Source: an uncultured Clostridia bacterium (GTDB lineage: Bacteria; Bacillota; Clostridia; TANB77; CAG-508). From it: 64,000 bases of DNA. The stretch spans positions 82,613-146,612 of the forward strand of contig CANQCU010000001.1 in the NCBI GenBank assembly GCA_947590905.1, in the 5' to 3' direction. Of this stretch, positions 52,457 to 62,387 are shown piece after piece. A program made the translations under genes and the position numbers. Positions within the stretch are counted from its first letter, which is position 1. Every line of letters starts with the position of its first letter. The notes below the pieces were generated by a model. That model saw nothing but the letters and a program-made list of their open reading frames with translations. It did no database searches and was not told the DNA's origin.

Positions 52457-53788
52457 CTATTTTTTTTCGCTAAATAAATCATCATTTGTAATAAAATTTT
52501 CTCTTGAATGTTTAGAAACTTTATTTACAGTATTACTATATTTGTATGAAATTATTGCAAATATTATTGAAGCTCCAAGTAAAGCTAATACCACTGTGAA
52601 TATAACTGACATAGGTCCTGATCTATTCCACCAGTCTGTTATTATTCCCAAGAAGCCTTTTTTGTCATCATCATTATTTTGTATTTCTTGTTTTATTTCT
52701 TCTTCAATTTCTTTTTTCGACCATTTATTTGCTACTATTTTGTATTCCGCTGTTTTATCATCTTTTGTAAGTTTTATTACTATTGTGTTTTCGCCTTCAA
52801 CTAATCCTGTATTCCCTGTTATTTCTACTGTTGCTCCTTCTAAATTTGGTACAGCTGTTATATTTATTTCTTCTTCATCAACTAAATATATTGTATATTC
52901 AAATACTTCACTATTAAATATTGGCGTTAACTCTACTTCTGGTATTTCTAATGATGTAAGTCTTAATTCTGGTTCTGGTTCTTCTGTAGGAGTTTCGTAT
53001 TCATTTTCTGTAGGTCGTTCTGGTACAGAATTATCTACAACATTTGGCTTATTTGTTTCTTCTGCAAGTCTTGTTATTCTTACAACATAGTTTGCTTTTG
53101 TGCCATTTTCTGCTGTTACTGTTATTGTAAATTTATTTGTTCCTGTTGTTAACTCCTTTGTTCCTGTTCCTGTAACTTTCGCTTTTGAATCATTGGCCTC
53201 TGCTTTTAATTCTATGCTAGTTGTTCCTGAACTAACACTAGGTACTGTTATATCCTTATTTGGCTTAGAATAATTCTTACTGCCTACTGTTAATGATTTT
53301 AAACTATTATCTGATGATTTTGATGGAGTGTTTCCTCCTCCATTATTGTTACTATTTCCTCCTGGATTTGTAGGTGGAGGATTAGTTGGTGTAGGATCTG
53401 TAACTGTTATTGTAAAAGTTTTTGATAATGTTAATTTTTTTTCGTCATATGCACGAGCAGAAGAGCTTTGAACAGTTATTGTTACTTTTCCTGCTTTTTT
53501 TGCAGTCAAAGTATGTGTTGCACTATCAGTTTTTTCATATCCAGAGTCAATGTCTCCAGAAGTAGGTGATACACTTACAATGCTTGCATCTGACGTTTTT
53601 ACATTATACCATACAGCACTATTAGTTGCTGTTACAGTAAGTTTTATGCTTTCTCCTATTGATAAACTTGTTTTTCCAATAGAAGCATCTACACTTCCTG
53701 TCATTGCTTTTACTTGATTAGTATTTAAAACACTAATAAATAGTAATGCTAAAACAATGATGAAGATAATCTTACGTAGTTTTTTCAT
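52457..53788 (-). CDS. Surface protein with Ig-like and cadherin-like beta-sandwich domains
   Basis: 443 residues. Signal peptide at residues 1-28, a BIG2-like Ig domain at about 30-130 (ASIGKTSLSIGESIKLTVT), a Pro/Asn-rich linker, and a cadherin-like beta-sandwich domain at about 160-245 (SLKSLTVGSKNYSKPN ... NYVVRITR). A second one follows at about 280-360 (LTSLEIPEVELTPIFNSEVFEYTIY). A membrane helix near 400 anchors the C-terminus. It is probably an adhesive or structural envelope protein. It starts 21 nt after the glucosaminidase gene, so the two are likely cotranscribed. Confidence 0.85.
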   Translation of the reverse strand: MKKLRKIIFIIVLALLFISVLNTNQVKAMTGSVDASIGKTSLSIGESIKLTVTATNSAVWYNVKTSDASIVSVSPTSGDIDSGYEKTDSATHTLTAKKAGKVTITVQSSSARAYDEKKLTLSKTFTITVTDPTPTNPPPTNPGGNSNNNGGGNTPSKSSDNSLKSLTVGSKNYSKPNKDITVPSVSSGTTSIELKAEANDSKAKVTGTGTKELTTGTNKFTITVTAENGTKANYVVRITRLAEETNKPNVVDNSVPERPTENEYETPTEEPEPELRLTSLEIPEVELTPIFNSEVFEYTIYLVDEEEINITAVPNLEGATVEITGNTGLVEGENTIVIKLTKDDKTAEYKIVANKWSKKEIEEEIKQEIQNNDDDKKGFLGIITDWWNRSGPMSVIFTVVLALLGASIIFAIISYKYSNTVNKVSKHSRENFITNDDLFSEKK

Positions 53789-53809
53789 TTTTTATACACA
53801 CCTTTCCTC

Positions 53810-55492
53810 TTAATTGCACTTTGTTAAATATTTATTTGCAATATATCCTATTGTCCCGTTAGCTCTTTTTATTTTTGCCCAAGTATAGCCATTTGCTTCT
53901 CCTGCATTAAGTTCTTCTACAGTCACAATTTCATTTATAGATAAAGTTCCAATTGAACTTGAAGATGTTGTAGGTTCACTTCTTAAATTTACTCCTGTTC
54001 CATTTACATAGTATGAATTTGGAGCATTTGAATCAATCCCATTTGGTTTTCCACATATACCAGGCATATCGTTATATACTGGTATTACAAAGTTTAATGA
54101 TAAGTCTAACATATTATTTTTTGCGTATGTATTATATAAAGTTGTAGCTTGACTTGATGGATCTTGAATATTTGTCATATATTGATGCCAGAAAGTTCCA
54201 TTCTTTCCTTCATCTATAACATCAAATTTATAGAAATATGCCGTATTTTGTCCAACACTTATGTATGAATCAGCCATAAGCTTAGCACCTTCTACAATAG
54301 ATCTATATTGACTATTCCATCCTTTTTCTTTTGCATATTTTAATCCGTTTTCAATTGCATTTCCACCATCATAAGCTCCAAAATTGAAGAAGTTATAATA
54401 TCCTTCATATCCTGGATAAGTTCCAGTAACTGAATTACTTCCATTTCTTCCTACTTCTTGGAATATTTTTATTGCAATACTATATGGACTTATTCCACTT
54501 TCTTCTGCTGCTTTTATTATAATATCTGCATAAGACATAACTTCTTTATTTTGTTTGCTTGTTCCAATTACACTAATGCTAGTTCTACCTGCTATATGAT
54601 TTCTTAATCTAATATAATCTAATGCTTCGATTTCTCCATCATTATTTACATCTGCTGCTAACTTTGCAGTTACTGACATTGTTGTTCTACCAGCTATGTA
54701 ATTTCTTACTCTAATATAGTCTAATGCTTCAATTTCACTATCACCATTTACATCTCCTAAGACTATCATTGTATATGATGTATCATATTCAGTATTAGTA
54801 AATTTATACCCTGTTGCAGACTTTGATGAATTATCAATTGTTTTTCCATTTGAATCTGTTACTTTATATTTTTTTATTCCTAGTGTACTTGCAACTTCAC
54901 TATTAGTTGTTCCTGGTGTTACCATTATAAATTGTCCATTTTGCTTTGCTTTAACAGGCGTCTCAACTGTTTGTCCTTCTGCTACATTTATTGTTTTGTC
55001 CATAAATGAACCTTTTATTATACTTTCTACACCTGCTTTTGTATGTATTGATGAATTATATGACATTTCTATAAATTGAAAAATTCCTGATTCCGTTAAG
55101 AAATTTCTTGGATCTGCAAAATACATTACTATATCTTTTGAGGCACAAGCATATCCACTTGCTACTTTATTACAACTGTCTTTCCAAGATGCTTCTGAAG
55201 ATTTATGTACTGTATTTCTAAGGTGACTTCCAGTTTCATTTGAAATAAAATCGTTCCAAGTCATACCTGTATAAAAGGCTGTAAAATTCCAGTTTGGATG
55301 TAATTCTTTAAGCTTTTTTAGATATTCTTGATAGCTTTCTGGAAAAGATTCAATTCCTAATTTTTTCTCTTGAGTATATGTAGCTGCATGAACCTCATAT
55401 TTTATGACTATATTAAAAAATATTGATAAAATTATAACTAAAATTAATTCTATAATTAACATTTTTTTGACAAAAAAAACTATATGTCTCAT
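53810..55492 (-). CDS. Glucosaminidase-type peptidoglycan hydrolase with internal dockerin-like repeats and an SH3 domain
   Basis: 560 residues. Signal anchor at 1-33, then the clostridial endo-beta-N-acetylglucosaminidase N-region (YLKKLKELHPNWNFTAFYTGMTW, DPRNFLTESGIFQF). Residues about 245-305 hold two dockerin-type calcium repeats (DVNGDSEIEALDYIRVRNYIAGRT and DVNNDGEIEALDYIRLRNHIAGRT, split here by family position). The catalytic-like region continues after them (YPGYEGYYNFFNFGAYDGG), and an SH3b domain ends the protein (GTGVNLRSEPTTSSSSIGTL). A dockerin between domains rather than at the end is unusual. It probably acts in cell-wall turnover. Confidence 0.85.
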   Translation of the reverse strand: MRHIVFFVKKMLIIELILVIILSIFFNIVIKYEVHAATYTQEKKLGIESFPESYQEYLKKLKELHPNWNFTAFYTGMTWNDFISNETGSHLRNTVHKSSEASWKDSCNKVASGYACASKDIVMYFADPRNFLTESGIFQFIEMSYNSSIHTKAGVESIIKGSFMDKTINVAEGQTVETPVKAKQNGQFIMVTPGTTNSEVASTLGIKKYKVTDSNGKTIDNSSKSATGYKFTNTEYDTSYTMIVLGDVNGDSEIEALDYIRVRNYIAGRTTMSVTAKLAADVNNDGEIEALDYIRLRNHIAGRTSISVIGTSKQNKEVMSYADIIIKAAEESGISPYSIAIKIFQEVGRNGSNSVTGTYPGYEGYYNFFNFGAYDGGNAIENGLKYAKEKGWNSQYRSIVEGAKLMADSYISVGQNTAYFYKFDVIDEGKNGTFWHQYMTNIQDPSSQATTLYNTYAKNNMLDLSLNFVIPVYNDMPGICGKPNGIDSNAPNSYYVNGTGVNLRSEPTTSSSSIGTLSINEIVTVEELNAGEANGYTWAKIKRANGTIGYIANKYLTKCN

Positions 55493-55634
55493 TTGTTATA
55501 CCTCTTTACCATTTTTGTATAAAATTTAACCCCTTTTATCTTATTGTGCTATAATTTTCGTAATTATAGTATAACATTTATTGTCGATTTTAGTCAATTG
55601 GTTTTATATATTTGTAAAGAAACTGTAATAAAAG

Positions 55635-55676
55635 AAAAAAAATTATAAGGCATAAAAACTTAACCTTATAATTTTT
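55635..55676 (-). terminator. Intrinsic terminator after sleB
   Basis: A 13-bp stem AAAAATTATAAGG / CCTTATAATTTTT, followed on the minus strand by TTTCTTTTATT. Confidence 0.82.
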
Positions 55677-55745
55677 CGTTAAAAATATTTATTTCAATAA
55701 ATTAATATTTTTTGTATTTTAGATATTTTTTCATTGAAATGCATA

Positions 55746-56430
55746 CTATACACAGAAATAATGTCTACCTAATTTAAGAGTTATTTTTCTAGACCATATC
55801 CAAGAGCTTGTAGCAGTATTTGGATTAAAATAGTATAGTGCTCCGATTTGTAGGATCCCAACCATTTAGTGCATCTTGTGCTGCGCTAATTGCTGTTTTA
55901 TTTGGTGTTAAATTTATCTGTCCATCACCTACGGCGTCAAATGCTCCTGCCTGATATATTACTCCGGCAACAGAATTTGGAAAATTTGGACTGTCTACTC
56001 TGTTTAGTACTACTGCCGCGACAGCAACTTGTCCTGTGTAGCTTTCACCTCTTGCTTCCCCATATACTAATCTACTAAGTAAATTTAAATCTGATGAATT
56101 GCTTGCTGTATTTTTATTAGAACTTGAACCACTTGATGAATTTATTCCCATTGCTTCTAATGTTTTTTGTCCTGCAATTCCATCAGCCGTTAAACCATTT
56201 GACTTTTGAAAAGATTTAACTGCCGATTGAGTTTTGCTTCCGTAAACTCCATCTACATTTCCTTTATAGTATCCCCAATTTTTAAGCTTTGTTTGTATTT
56301 GTTTTACTTCTTCTCCTGATGATCCAAACCTTGATAATACCTCTATACTCTCATTTGTTAAATTAAAATAAAATATATATCCACATAATAATAAAAATAT
56401 GGAAATTATTAATATAATAGCTTTTTTCAT
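55746..56430 (-). CDS. sleB: Spore cortex-lytic enzyme SleB-like, with a CGG +1 frame change
   Basis: About 227 residues. Signal anchor at 1-24, a peptidoglycan-binding domain at about 32-95 (EEVKQIQTKLKNWGYYKGNVDG ... SFQKSNGLTADGIAG), then the SleB/hydrolase_2 domain with LVYGEARGESYTGQVAVAAVVLNRV and YQAGAFDAVGDGQI. The frame breaks at C55845 (ACA AAT C GGA GCA CTA). Skipping it adds TNGALYYFNPNTATSSWIWSR, the conserved end of the domain, and the protein stops at 55746. It degrades spore cortex during germination, consistent with the ger genes. Confidence 0.92.
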
Positions 56431-56513
56431 GTTTGTCTCCTTACATAAAATTTATATTAAAATTATTTCCATATTTTTTTATATTATTCATTTTTTGGTA
56501 ATTATTAATTGTA

Positions 56514-56656
56514 AAAAGAGATAATGTTTTATTTTCTAGAGCTTTGCTGTCGCAATTTACAAATTAAATATTATATGTAAATTGCTCCATATCGCACTTC
56601 GCTTCGCTCCGTTTGGTCGCTTACGCAGCTCTTTCAAATAAAACATTATCTCTTTT
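56514..56656 (-). repeat. Long-arm palindromic structured repeat, copy 5
   Basis: Minus orientation. 30-nt arms (56514-56543 and 56627-56656) pair except for a 3-nt internal mismatch; the arm sequence (AAAAGAGATAATGTTTTATT...) is unique. The core matches the others, and the inner stem is GCAATTTACA / TGTAAATTGC. The element ends 32 nt from the fhs stop codon. Confidence 0.9.
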
Positions 56657-56688
56657 AATATCTCTTTTAATTATATCTTTTATATATA

Positions 56689-58351
56689 TTAAAATATTCC
56701 TACAATATTTCCATTTTCATCAATATCTATTGACTCTGCTGCTGGAACTTTTGGAAGTCCTGGCATTGTCATCATTTTTCCTGTGATTACTACAATAAAT
56801 CCTGCACCTGATTTTAGTATTACTTCTTGTGCATGAATATTGAATTTTTCTTTACATTCTAAGTTCTTAGGATCATCTGAGAATGAATATTGTGTTTTAG
56901 CAATACATACAGGTAAATTTCCATATCCAAGTTTTTTAATTTGTTTAATGCTTTCCATTGCTTCTTCTGAAAATTCAACATCTTCTGCCCCATATATTTT
57001 AGTTGCAATTTTTCTTATTTTTTCTTCAACCTCTTCATCAAGTTCATATGTGAATTTGAAGTTTTCTTCTTTTTCGCATAATTTTACTACTTTTTCTGCT
57101 AAATCTCTTGCTCCATTTCCACCTTTAGCCCAAGCTTCTACTAAGCTCATTTCTATTCCATTTTCTTTTAATTTGTTTTGTAAAAATTCTATTTCTTTGT
57201 CTGTATCTGTTAAAAATCTGTTGATTGCAACTATTACATTTAGTCCAAATTTATTTTTCAAGTTATCAATATGTCTTAAAAGATTGTGCATTCCTTTTTC
57301 TAGAGCTTCCATATTTTCTTGTTGTACTTCTTCTTTTGAAGCTCCTCCATGATATTTTAATGCTCTCATTGTAGCAACGCATACTACTGCATCTGGTTTT
57401 AAATTAGCTTCTCTACATTTTATATCTAAGAATTTTTCTGCTCCTAAGTCTGCTCCAAATCCTGCCTCTGTTACACAATAATCTGCAAGTTTTAATCCTA
57501 AACGAGTTGCTCTTATACTATTGCAACCATGAGCTATATTTGCGAATGGTCCACCATGTACAATTGCTGGTGTATTTTCTAGTGTTTGTACTAAATTAGG
57601 GTTTATTGCATCTTTTAAAAGTACTGTTAAACTTCCTTCTGCTTTTAAATCTTTTGCTGTTATTGGCTCATCTTTTTCGTTGTATCCTACTATTATTCTT
57701 CCAATTCTTGCTTTTAAGTCTTCTAAGTCTTTTGATAAGCAAAGTATTGCCATTATTTCTGATGCAACTGTTATATCAAAACCATCATCTCTTTCTACCA
57801 TACCTTTTTCATGTGATAAACCGCATCTTATTTTTCTTAATTGTCTATCATTTAAATCTAGACATCTTTTCCATACTACTCTTTTAAATCCTAATTCGTT
57901 TCCAAAGAATATATGATTATCTATCAAAGCTGCAAGTAGGTTATTTGCTGCTGTCATTGCATGTATATCACCAGTAAAATGTAAGTTTATATCTTCCATT
58001 GGTGCTACTTGTGCATATCCTCCTCCTGCTGCTCCACCTTTTATACCAAATACTGGTCCGAAGTGAAGGTTCTCTTAAAGCTAGTATTGATTTCTTTCCT
58101 ATTTTTCTTAATCCATCTGCAAGTCCGATTGACATTGTTGTTTTTCCTTCTCCTAATGGTGTTGGATTTATTGCAGTAACAAGAATTAATTTACCATCTT
58201 TTTTTCCATTATTTCTTTTAAATGCTTCTTCTGTTATTTTTGCTTTGTATTTTCCATAAGTTTCGATTTCTTCCTCACTTAATCCTAAATCCTTTGCTAC
58301 ATCTCTTATGTCTCTTAATTTTGCATTTCTTGCAATTTCAATATCGCTCAT
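56689..58351 (-). CDS. fhs: Formate-tetrahydrofolate ligase, with a CGG +1 frame change
   Basis: About 553 residues from the ATG at 58351 (GGAGGT upstream). The P-loop region [19 protein letters not shown] lies at about 65. The frame breaks at C58060 (TCA CTT C GGA CCA GTA); skipping it gives [37 protein letters not shown], broken here only for length, a hallmark of the family. It makes 10-formyl-THF from formate and ATP. A ZTP riboswitch precedes it, so expression should rise when 10-formyl-THF is short and ZTP accumulates. Structured repeat copy 5 lies downstream. Confidence 0.96.
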
Positions 58352-58374
58352 TTTGAACCTCCATTTTGCCGAAT

Positions 58375-58412
58375 AAATAAAAAAAGACAATTCTATTTTC
58401 TTTAAAGAATTG
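58375..58412 (-). terminator. Riboswitch-controlled terminator upstream of fhs
   Basis: Minus strand: CAATTCT pairs with AGAATTG around an AT loop, followed by TCTTTTTTTATTT. The 5' side of the stem begins at the GGGCAA end of the ZTP aptamer, so ligand binding can compete with the terminator. Confidence 0.87.
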
Positions 58413-58480
58413 CCCAGGCGGTCGGCTTATATATTAGTAAATTGCCTTCATGTTAATTCATGCATCCGCCAGCAATTTAC
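58411..58480 (-). promoter_or_regulatory. ZTP (pfl-motif) riboswitch controlling fhs
   Basis: Minus strand: P1 GTAAATTGC / GCAATTTAC, an internal GGCGGATGCATGA segment, and the conserved 3' domain GCCGACCGCCTGGGCA. GGCGG in the first part can pair with CCGCC in the second, forming the known pseudoknot. The motif is established upstream of folate and purine genes including fhs, and binds ZTP/AICAR derivatives. A terminator overlaps its end. Confidence 0.9.
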
Positions 58481-58597
58481 TTTATGTTAAAATTTTATCA
58501 TATTCATAACTTTATTGTCAAGCATAAAATATATGTATTTATGTAAAGTATTTTTTTCTTAGCATATCATATAGATAACACTTAATTTAAAACTCAC

Positions 58598-59039
58598 TTA
58601 CGCAAAAATTCCAACAATTATTCCGTATTACTGCTCCAACAAATACTTGAATTGGTGTGTGTCCTAAGACTTCCACTAGTCTTTCTTGTACTTGTGGTAT
58701 AGAAAGTCCTGGTGTATTTATAATTTTGTTAAGAAGTGCTGCTTGTTTCCCTGCTGCTCTTCTAACTCCTGCTGCATCATACATTACAACAACTCCAAAA
58801 ATTAATGCCAATGCAAATATAGATGAGTCAAATCCATACTCTTTTCCTATCATTACTGCTAGGCACATTACTACTGCTGAATGAGAGCTTGGCATTCCTC
58901 CAGCGCCTAATATTCTTTTAAAATTAAATTTCTTTGTTTCAACTAAATCCCATATTACTTTAAAGCTTTGTATTGCAAACCACACTAATATTGGGATATA
59001 TATATATTTATTAGTACATATTTTTAATATCTCGTTCAT
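58598..59039 (-). CDS. Divergent PAP2-family (DUF212/YuiD) membrane protein, with a CGG +1 frame change
   Basis: About 146 residues with four hydrophobic segments. Motifs GGMPSSHSAVVMCLAV and DAAGVRRAAGKQA are diagnostic of the DUF212 group of acid-phosphatase-related proteins. The frame breaks at C58625 (GTA ATA C GGA ATA ATT), only eight codons before the true stop; skipping it gives GAVIGIIVGIFA. Here the +1 step changes only the end of the last helix. It follows xseB on the same strand. Confidence 0.9.
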
Positions 59040-59054
59040 TTCATTCCTCTTTAT

Positions 59055-59291
59055 CTATTCTTCTGGTGTAAAGTTCTCCTCTACAATTTCTTCTCCATTA
59101 TCTATAAGTAAATTTATTTTTTTCTCGGCTTCATTTAATATTTTATTGCATTTTTTTGAAAGCTTCATTCCCTCTTCAAACTTACTTACACTTTCATCTA
59201 AAGTAAGTTCTCCGTTTTCTAATTCTTTTGCGATTTCTTCTAATTTATTCATTGCTTCTTCAAATTTCATTTCTTCTTTTTTTTCTTCCAT
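59055..59291 (-). CDS. xseB: Exodeoxyribonuclease VII small subunit
   Basis: 78 residues from the ATG at 59291, which has GAGGAG upstream. FEEAMNKLEEIAKELENGELTLDESVSKFEEGMKLSKKC is the family's helical hairpin. It partners with XseA to degrade single-stranded DNA. It follows xseA by 83 nt. Confidence 0.93.
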   Translation of the reverse strand: MEEKKEEMKFEEAMNKLEEIAKELENGELTLDESVSKFEEGMKLSKKCNKILNEAEKKINLLIDNGEEIVEENFTPEE

Positions 59292-59374
59292 ATCTATTCT
59301 CCTCAAATTAACTATAAGTTACTTCTCTCATTGTTTCCTTCATTTAGCATATGCAAATTATGATATATTTTATT

Positions 59375-60562
59375 TTAAATTACTTCTGCTTGTTTTTCTC
59401 CGTCACTAAATCTTATGCTAATTTTGTCCCCAGTATTTAAATCCTTAACACTTTTTACAATTTTATTTTCTTTACTTGCTATGCTATATCCTCTTGATAA
59501 AGTTTTTAATGGACTTAAAGCATCAAGTTTTGAAACATTATTAATAAATTTTGTTCTAGCTATTACCATCTTATTGTTCATATTGTTAATCATATTTTTT
59601 ATAAGATTATCAATCGTAATATAGCTTTCATTTATTCTTTGAGTTGGCTCTTTATATGCCTTAGATTGCATACATTTTTCATATCTTAATTTCATATAAT
59701 CAATATTCTTTTTTAGAGCTAATCTATATCTGTTTTGGTAGTTTCTTATCATCTCTTCTACCTTGCTTATCTCTGGAACTGCAAGTTCTGCTGCGGCAGA
59801 TGGTGTAGGTGCTCTTAAATCTGCCACAAAATCTGCTATTGTAAAATCTGTTTCATGTCCTACCGCTGAAATCACAGGAATTCTAGACTCAAAAATTGCT
59901 CTTGCAACTACTTCTTCATTAAAAGGCCAAAGATCTTCTAAGGAACCTCCTCCTCTTGCCACAATTATTACATCTGCTAAATCTTTTTCATTCATTAGTT
60001 TTATTGCATCTGCAATTTTTTCTCCAGCTCCTTCTCCTTGTACTGGAACTGGTAGTAGCCTTATGTATACATTAGGATTTCTTCTTGTACTTACATTTAT
60101 AATATCTCGTATTACTGCTCCCGTTTTTGATGTAAGAACTCCTATTCTTTTTGGTAAAAATGGAATTTTCTTTTTATATTTTTGATCAAAAAGTCCTTCC
60201 TTTTCTAATTTTTGTTTTAATTCGTTATATGCTGTATAAAGGTCTCCTATTCCGTCTTCTTTCATTGCTTTGCAGTATATTTGATATACTCCATCTCTTT
60301 CAAAAACCGATACTGTTCCAAATACTACGACCTTCATTCCATCTCTTGGCATAAATTTAAGTCTTTCTGCATAACCTTTAAACATTATACATTTTATCAA
60401 AGAATTTTCATCTTTCAATGTAAAATACATATGTCCTGTATAATGATTCTTAAAATTTGATATTTCTCCCTTTACATATACATTTTGTAGAAATTCATCT
60501 TCTGCAACTTTGTCCTTTATATATTTATTTAATTCCGTAATAGTTATTGGAGTAATTTCCAT
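59375..60562 (-). CDS. xseA: Exodeoxyribonuclease VII large subunit
   Basis: 395 residues. An N-terminal OB fold (ITITELNKYIKDKV, VKGEISNFKNHYTGHMYFTLKD) is followed by the catalytic domain with IGVLTSKTGAVIRDI, ARGGGSLEDLWPFNEE and ISAVGHETDFTIADFVADLRAPTPSAAAE. The C-terminal coiled coil precedes the ending LSRGYSI...GDKISIRFSDG. Frame intact, with no in-frame CGG. Confidence 0.96.
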   Translation of the reverse strand: MEITPITITELNKYIKDKVAEDEFLQNVYVKGEISNFKNHYTGHMYFTLKDENSLIKCIMFKGYAERLKFMPRDGMKVVVFGTVSVFERDGVYQIYCKAMKEDGIGDLYTAYNELKQKLEKEGLFDQKYKKKIPFLPKRIGVLTSKTGAVIRDIINVSTRRNPNVYIRLLPVPVQGEGAGEKIADAIKLMNEKDLADVIIVARGGGSLEDLWPFNEEVVARAIFESRIPVISAVGHETDFTIADFVADLRAPTPSAAAELAVPEISKVEEMIRNYQNRYRLALKKNIDYMKLRYEKCMQSKAYKEPTQRINESYITIDNLIKNMINNMNNKMVIARTKFINNVSKLDALSPLKTLSRGYSIASKENKIVKSVKDLNTGDKISIRFSDGEKQAEVI

Positions 60563-60635
60563 TTAACCCTCCATAGTTTTCTTATTTTTAATAGTCTTTT
60601 TTTATTTTTATATGTAATTTATATAAAATCTTTAT

Positions 60636-61046
60636 CTATGCTAAATTTTCTTCTTTAACTATACTTGCAAGTATTCCATTTATAAAAAATCCCGCTTGTT
60701 CATCAGAATATTTCTTAGCAAGTTCTACTACTTCATTTATTGCAACTTTATATGGAAGTTTGCTATATATCATTTCGTAAATTGCAATTTTAAGTAAGCT
60801 TATATTTATTTTTGAAACTCTATCAATTGTCCAGTTTTCTTTTAGGTTTTTCTTAATAAGTTCATTTATTCTCTCTTCGTTTTTAGATATGCCAAAAAGA
60901 ATATCTTTAAGATATTCTTTTACATCATCTTCATTAATTTCATTAGCTTCAAAAAATATTTGTAAGCTATCATCTTCTATTTCTTTTTGAATTTCTCTTT
61001 CATATATTAGTTTAAATGCTAATTCTCTTGCTCTTGTTCTATTCAT
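60636..61046 (-). CDS. nusB: Transcription antitermination factor NusB
   Basis: 136 residues. [16 protein letters not shown] opens the family fold. [21 protein letters not shown] and [31 protein letters not shown] are the conserved C-terminal motifs. It binds boxA RNA with S10 during rRNA transcription. It lies between the amaP-type genes and xseA, a standard Firmicute order. Confidence 0.95.
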   Translation of the reverse strand: MNRTRARELAFKLIYEREIQKEIEDDSLQIFFEANEINEDDVKEYLKDILFGISKNEERINELIKKNLKENWTIDRVSKINISLLKIAIYEMIYSKLPYKVAINEVVELAKKYSDEQAGFFINGILASIVKEENLA

Positions 61047-61063
61047 AACTTGTCCTTTTCTAA

Positions 61064-61267
61064 TTAAATTCTGTTAATGAAGTCTAATAATTTTTGTTTT
61101 ACTTCATATTTATTTTGTTGCACATAATTTCCTAAAAATACTCCAATACAAAGTATAAGTATTCCAAGTACTAATTTTAAAAGTCCTGTACATAAAACTA
61201 TAATTGCAATAATTCCACCAATTATTGCTCCTCTATATTCGTGAATAAAGCTTTTTAAATCATTCAT
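61064..61267 (-). CDS. DUF2273 small membrane protein
   Basis: 67 residues with two hydrophobic helices ([34 protein letters not shown] read as two halves) and a basic end. This family accompanies asp23 and amaP in Firmicutes. It starts 16 nt after amaP. Confidence 0.85.
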   Translation of the reverse strand: MNDLKSFIHEYRGAIIGGIIAIIVLCTGLLKLVLGILILCIGVFLGNYVQQNKYEVKQKLLDFINRI

Positions 61268-61282
61268 ATTATTCTACTTCCT

Positions 61283-61843
61283 TTAAATTTCTTTAATTTC
61301 TTCAGGAGTTGTAATATTTTTAATTTTGATATCTATTGATTTAATTTCTAGGTCTGTAACCTTCTTTACAACTTCTTTTATTTTTTTCTGTAAATTCATA
61401 GAAAGTTCATTAATTACCGTATTTGGTAATACTAGTAAAGTAACAGCTACTTTTAAAGTGTTTTGATTGTCTATTATAACTTTTGTTGTTACTTCTTTAG
61501 TATTTTCAAAGTCTTTAGCAACTCCGTTTACTAAATTTTCTATTGTTTCTTTTGATATTAATAATCTTCCTGATTCATTTTCAAGTAATATTCCTTCATT
61601 TGTTCCTTGTTTTTGTTTTCCTGTGCTTGTTCCAAAAAATATTGCTCTAATTGCAAGTATTGCACATACTATTGAAGTCCATATTGTAATATTAGTTGCT
61701 ACTGGTATTGTAGCAATTTGTGCGTATAAAGCTGTTATAGTCGTAAAGCTTAGAAAGCCAAACATTAGTAGTTCCATAACTACTGCAATTATTAATATTA
61801 CTATTGAAAATAGCACTAAGGTTATTTTATCTAATATTTTCAT
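61283..61843 (-). CDS. amaP: Alkaline shock response membrane anchor protein AmaP
   Basis: About 186 residues. ATG at 61843 is chosen because AAAGGAA lies 9 nt upstream. Two N-terminal helices (about 8-30 and 50-72) precede a cytoplasmic Asp23-like domain (SGRLLISKETIENLVNGVAKDFENTKEVT). It anchors Asp23 to the membrane in staphylococci. Asp23 is encoded just upstream. Confidence 0.88.
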   Translation of the reverse strand: MKILDKITLVLFSIVILIIAVVMELLMFGFLSFTTITALYAQIATIPVATNITIWTSIVCAILAIRAIFFGTSTGKQKQGTNEGILLENESGRLLISKETIENLVNGVAKDFENTKEVTTKVIIDNQNTLKVAVTLLVLPNTVINELSMNLQKKIKEVVKKVTDLEIKSIDIKIKNITTPEEIKEI

Positions 61844-61868
61844 TTCTATCATTTCCTTTTATAACTTC

Positions 61869-62276
61869 TTAATTTTCTTCTTTTTCTTCTGTTTCTATTG
61901 GTGTTCTTACTCCTTGTACATGTACATTTACTTCAAGAACGTCTAATCCTGTCATTTCTTTAACTGATTTCTTTACTCTGTTTTGAATTTCAAAAGCAAC
62001 ATCTGGTATTCTCGTTCCATATTCTACTATTATGTTTACATCAATTTTTGTTTCTTTTTCTCCAACTTCTACTTTTATTCCTTTTGATAGTTTTTTCTTA
62101 CCACTTAATACTTCTGATATTCCTCCTGCAAATCCTCCTGCTGTATCTACAACTCCAGGTACTTCTGAAACTGCTATTCCAGCAATCACTGAAACTACAT
62201 CTTCTGATATTACTACACTGCTATCTGATGTAACATTAATTTCTTCTAATTTCTCATTATTTTCCTCATTTTCCAT
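61869..62276 (-). CDS. Asp23/Gls24 family envelope stress response protein
   Basis: 135 residues. SVVISEDVVSVIAGIAVSEVPGVVDTAGG and VEVGEKETKIDVNIIVEYGTRIPDVAFEIQNRVKKSVKEMTGL form the typical Asp23 domain, here between acidic ends. GGAGG precedes the ATG. It leads the asp23-amaP-DUF2273-nusB-xseA-xseB series. Confidence 0.93.
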   Translation of the reverse strand: MENEENNEKLEEINVTSDSSVVISEDVVSVIAGIAVSEVPGVVDTAGGFAGGISEVLSGKKKLSKGIKVEVGEKETKIDVNIIVEYGTRIPDVAFEIQNRVKKSVKEMTGLDVLEVNVHVQGVRTPIETEEKEEN

Positions 62277-62387
62277 ATTTTTTTCCTCCTTGATTTAAAA
62301 AAATCATATATATAGTATATCAATTATAATTGAATTTTACAAGATGTTTTAAAAAGTTTTAGTTTAATATTTATATGATTATTCTAT

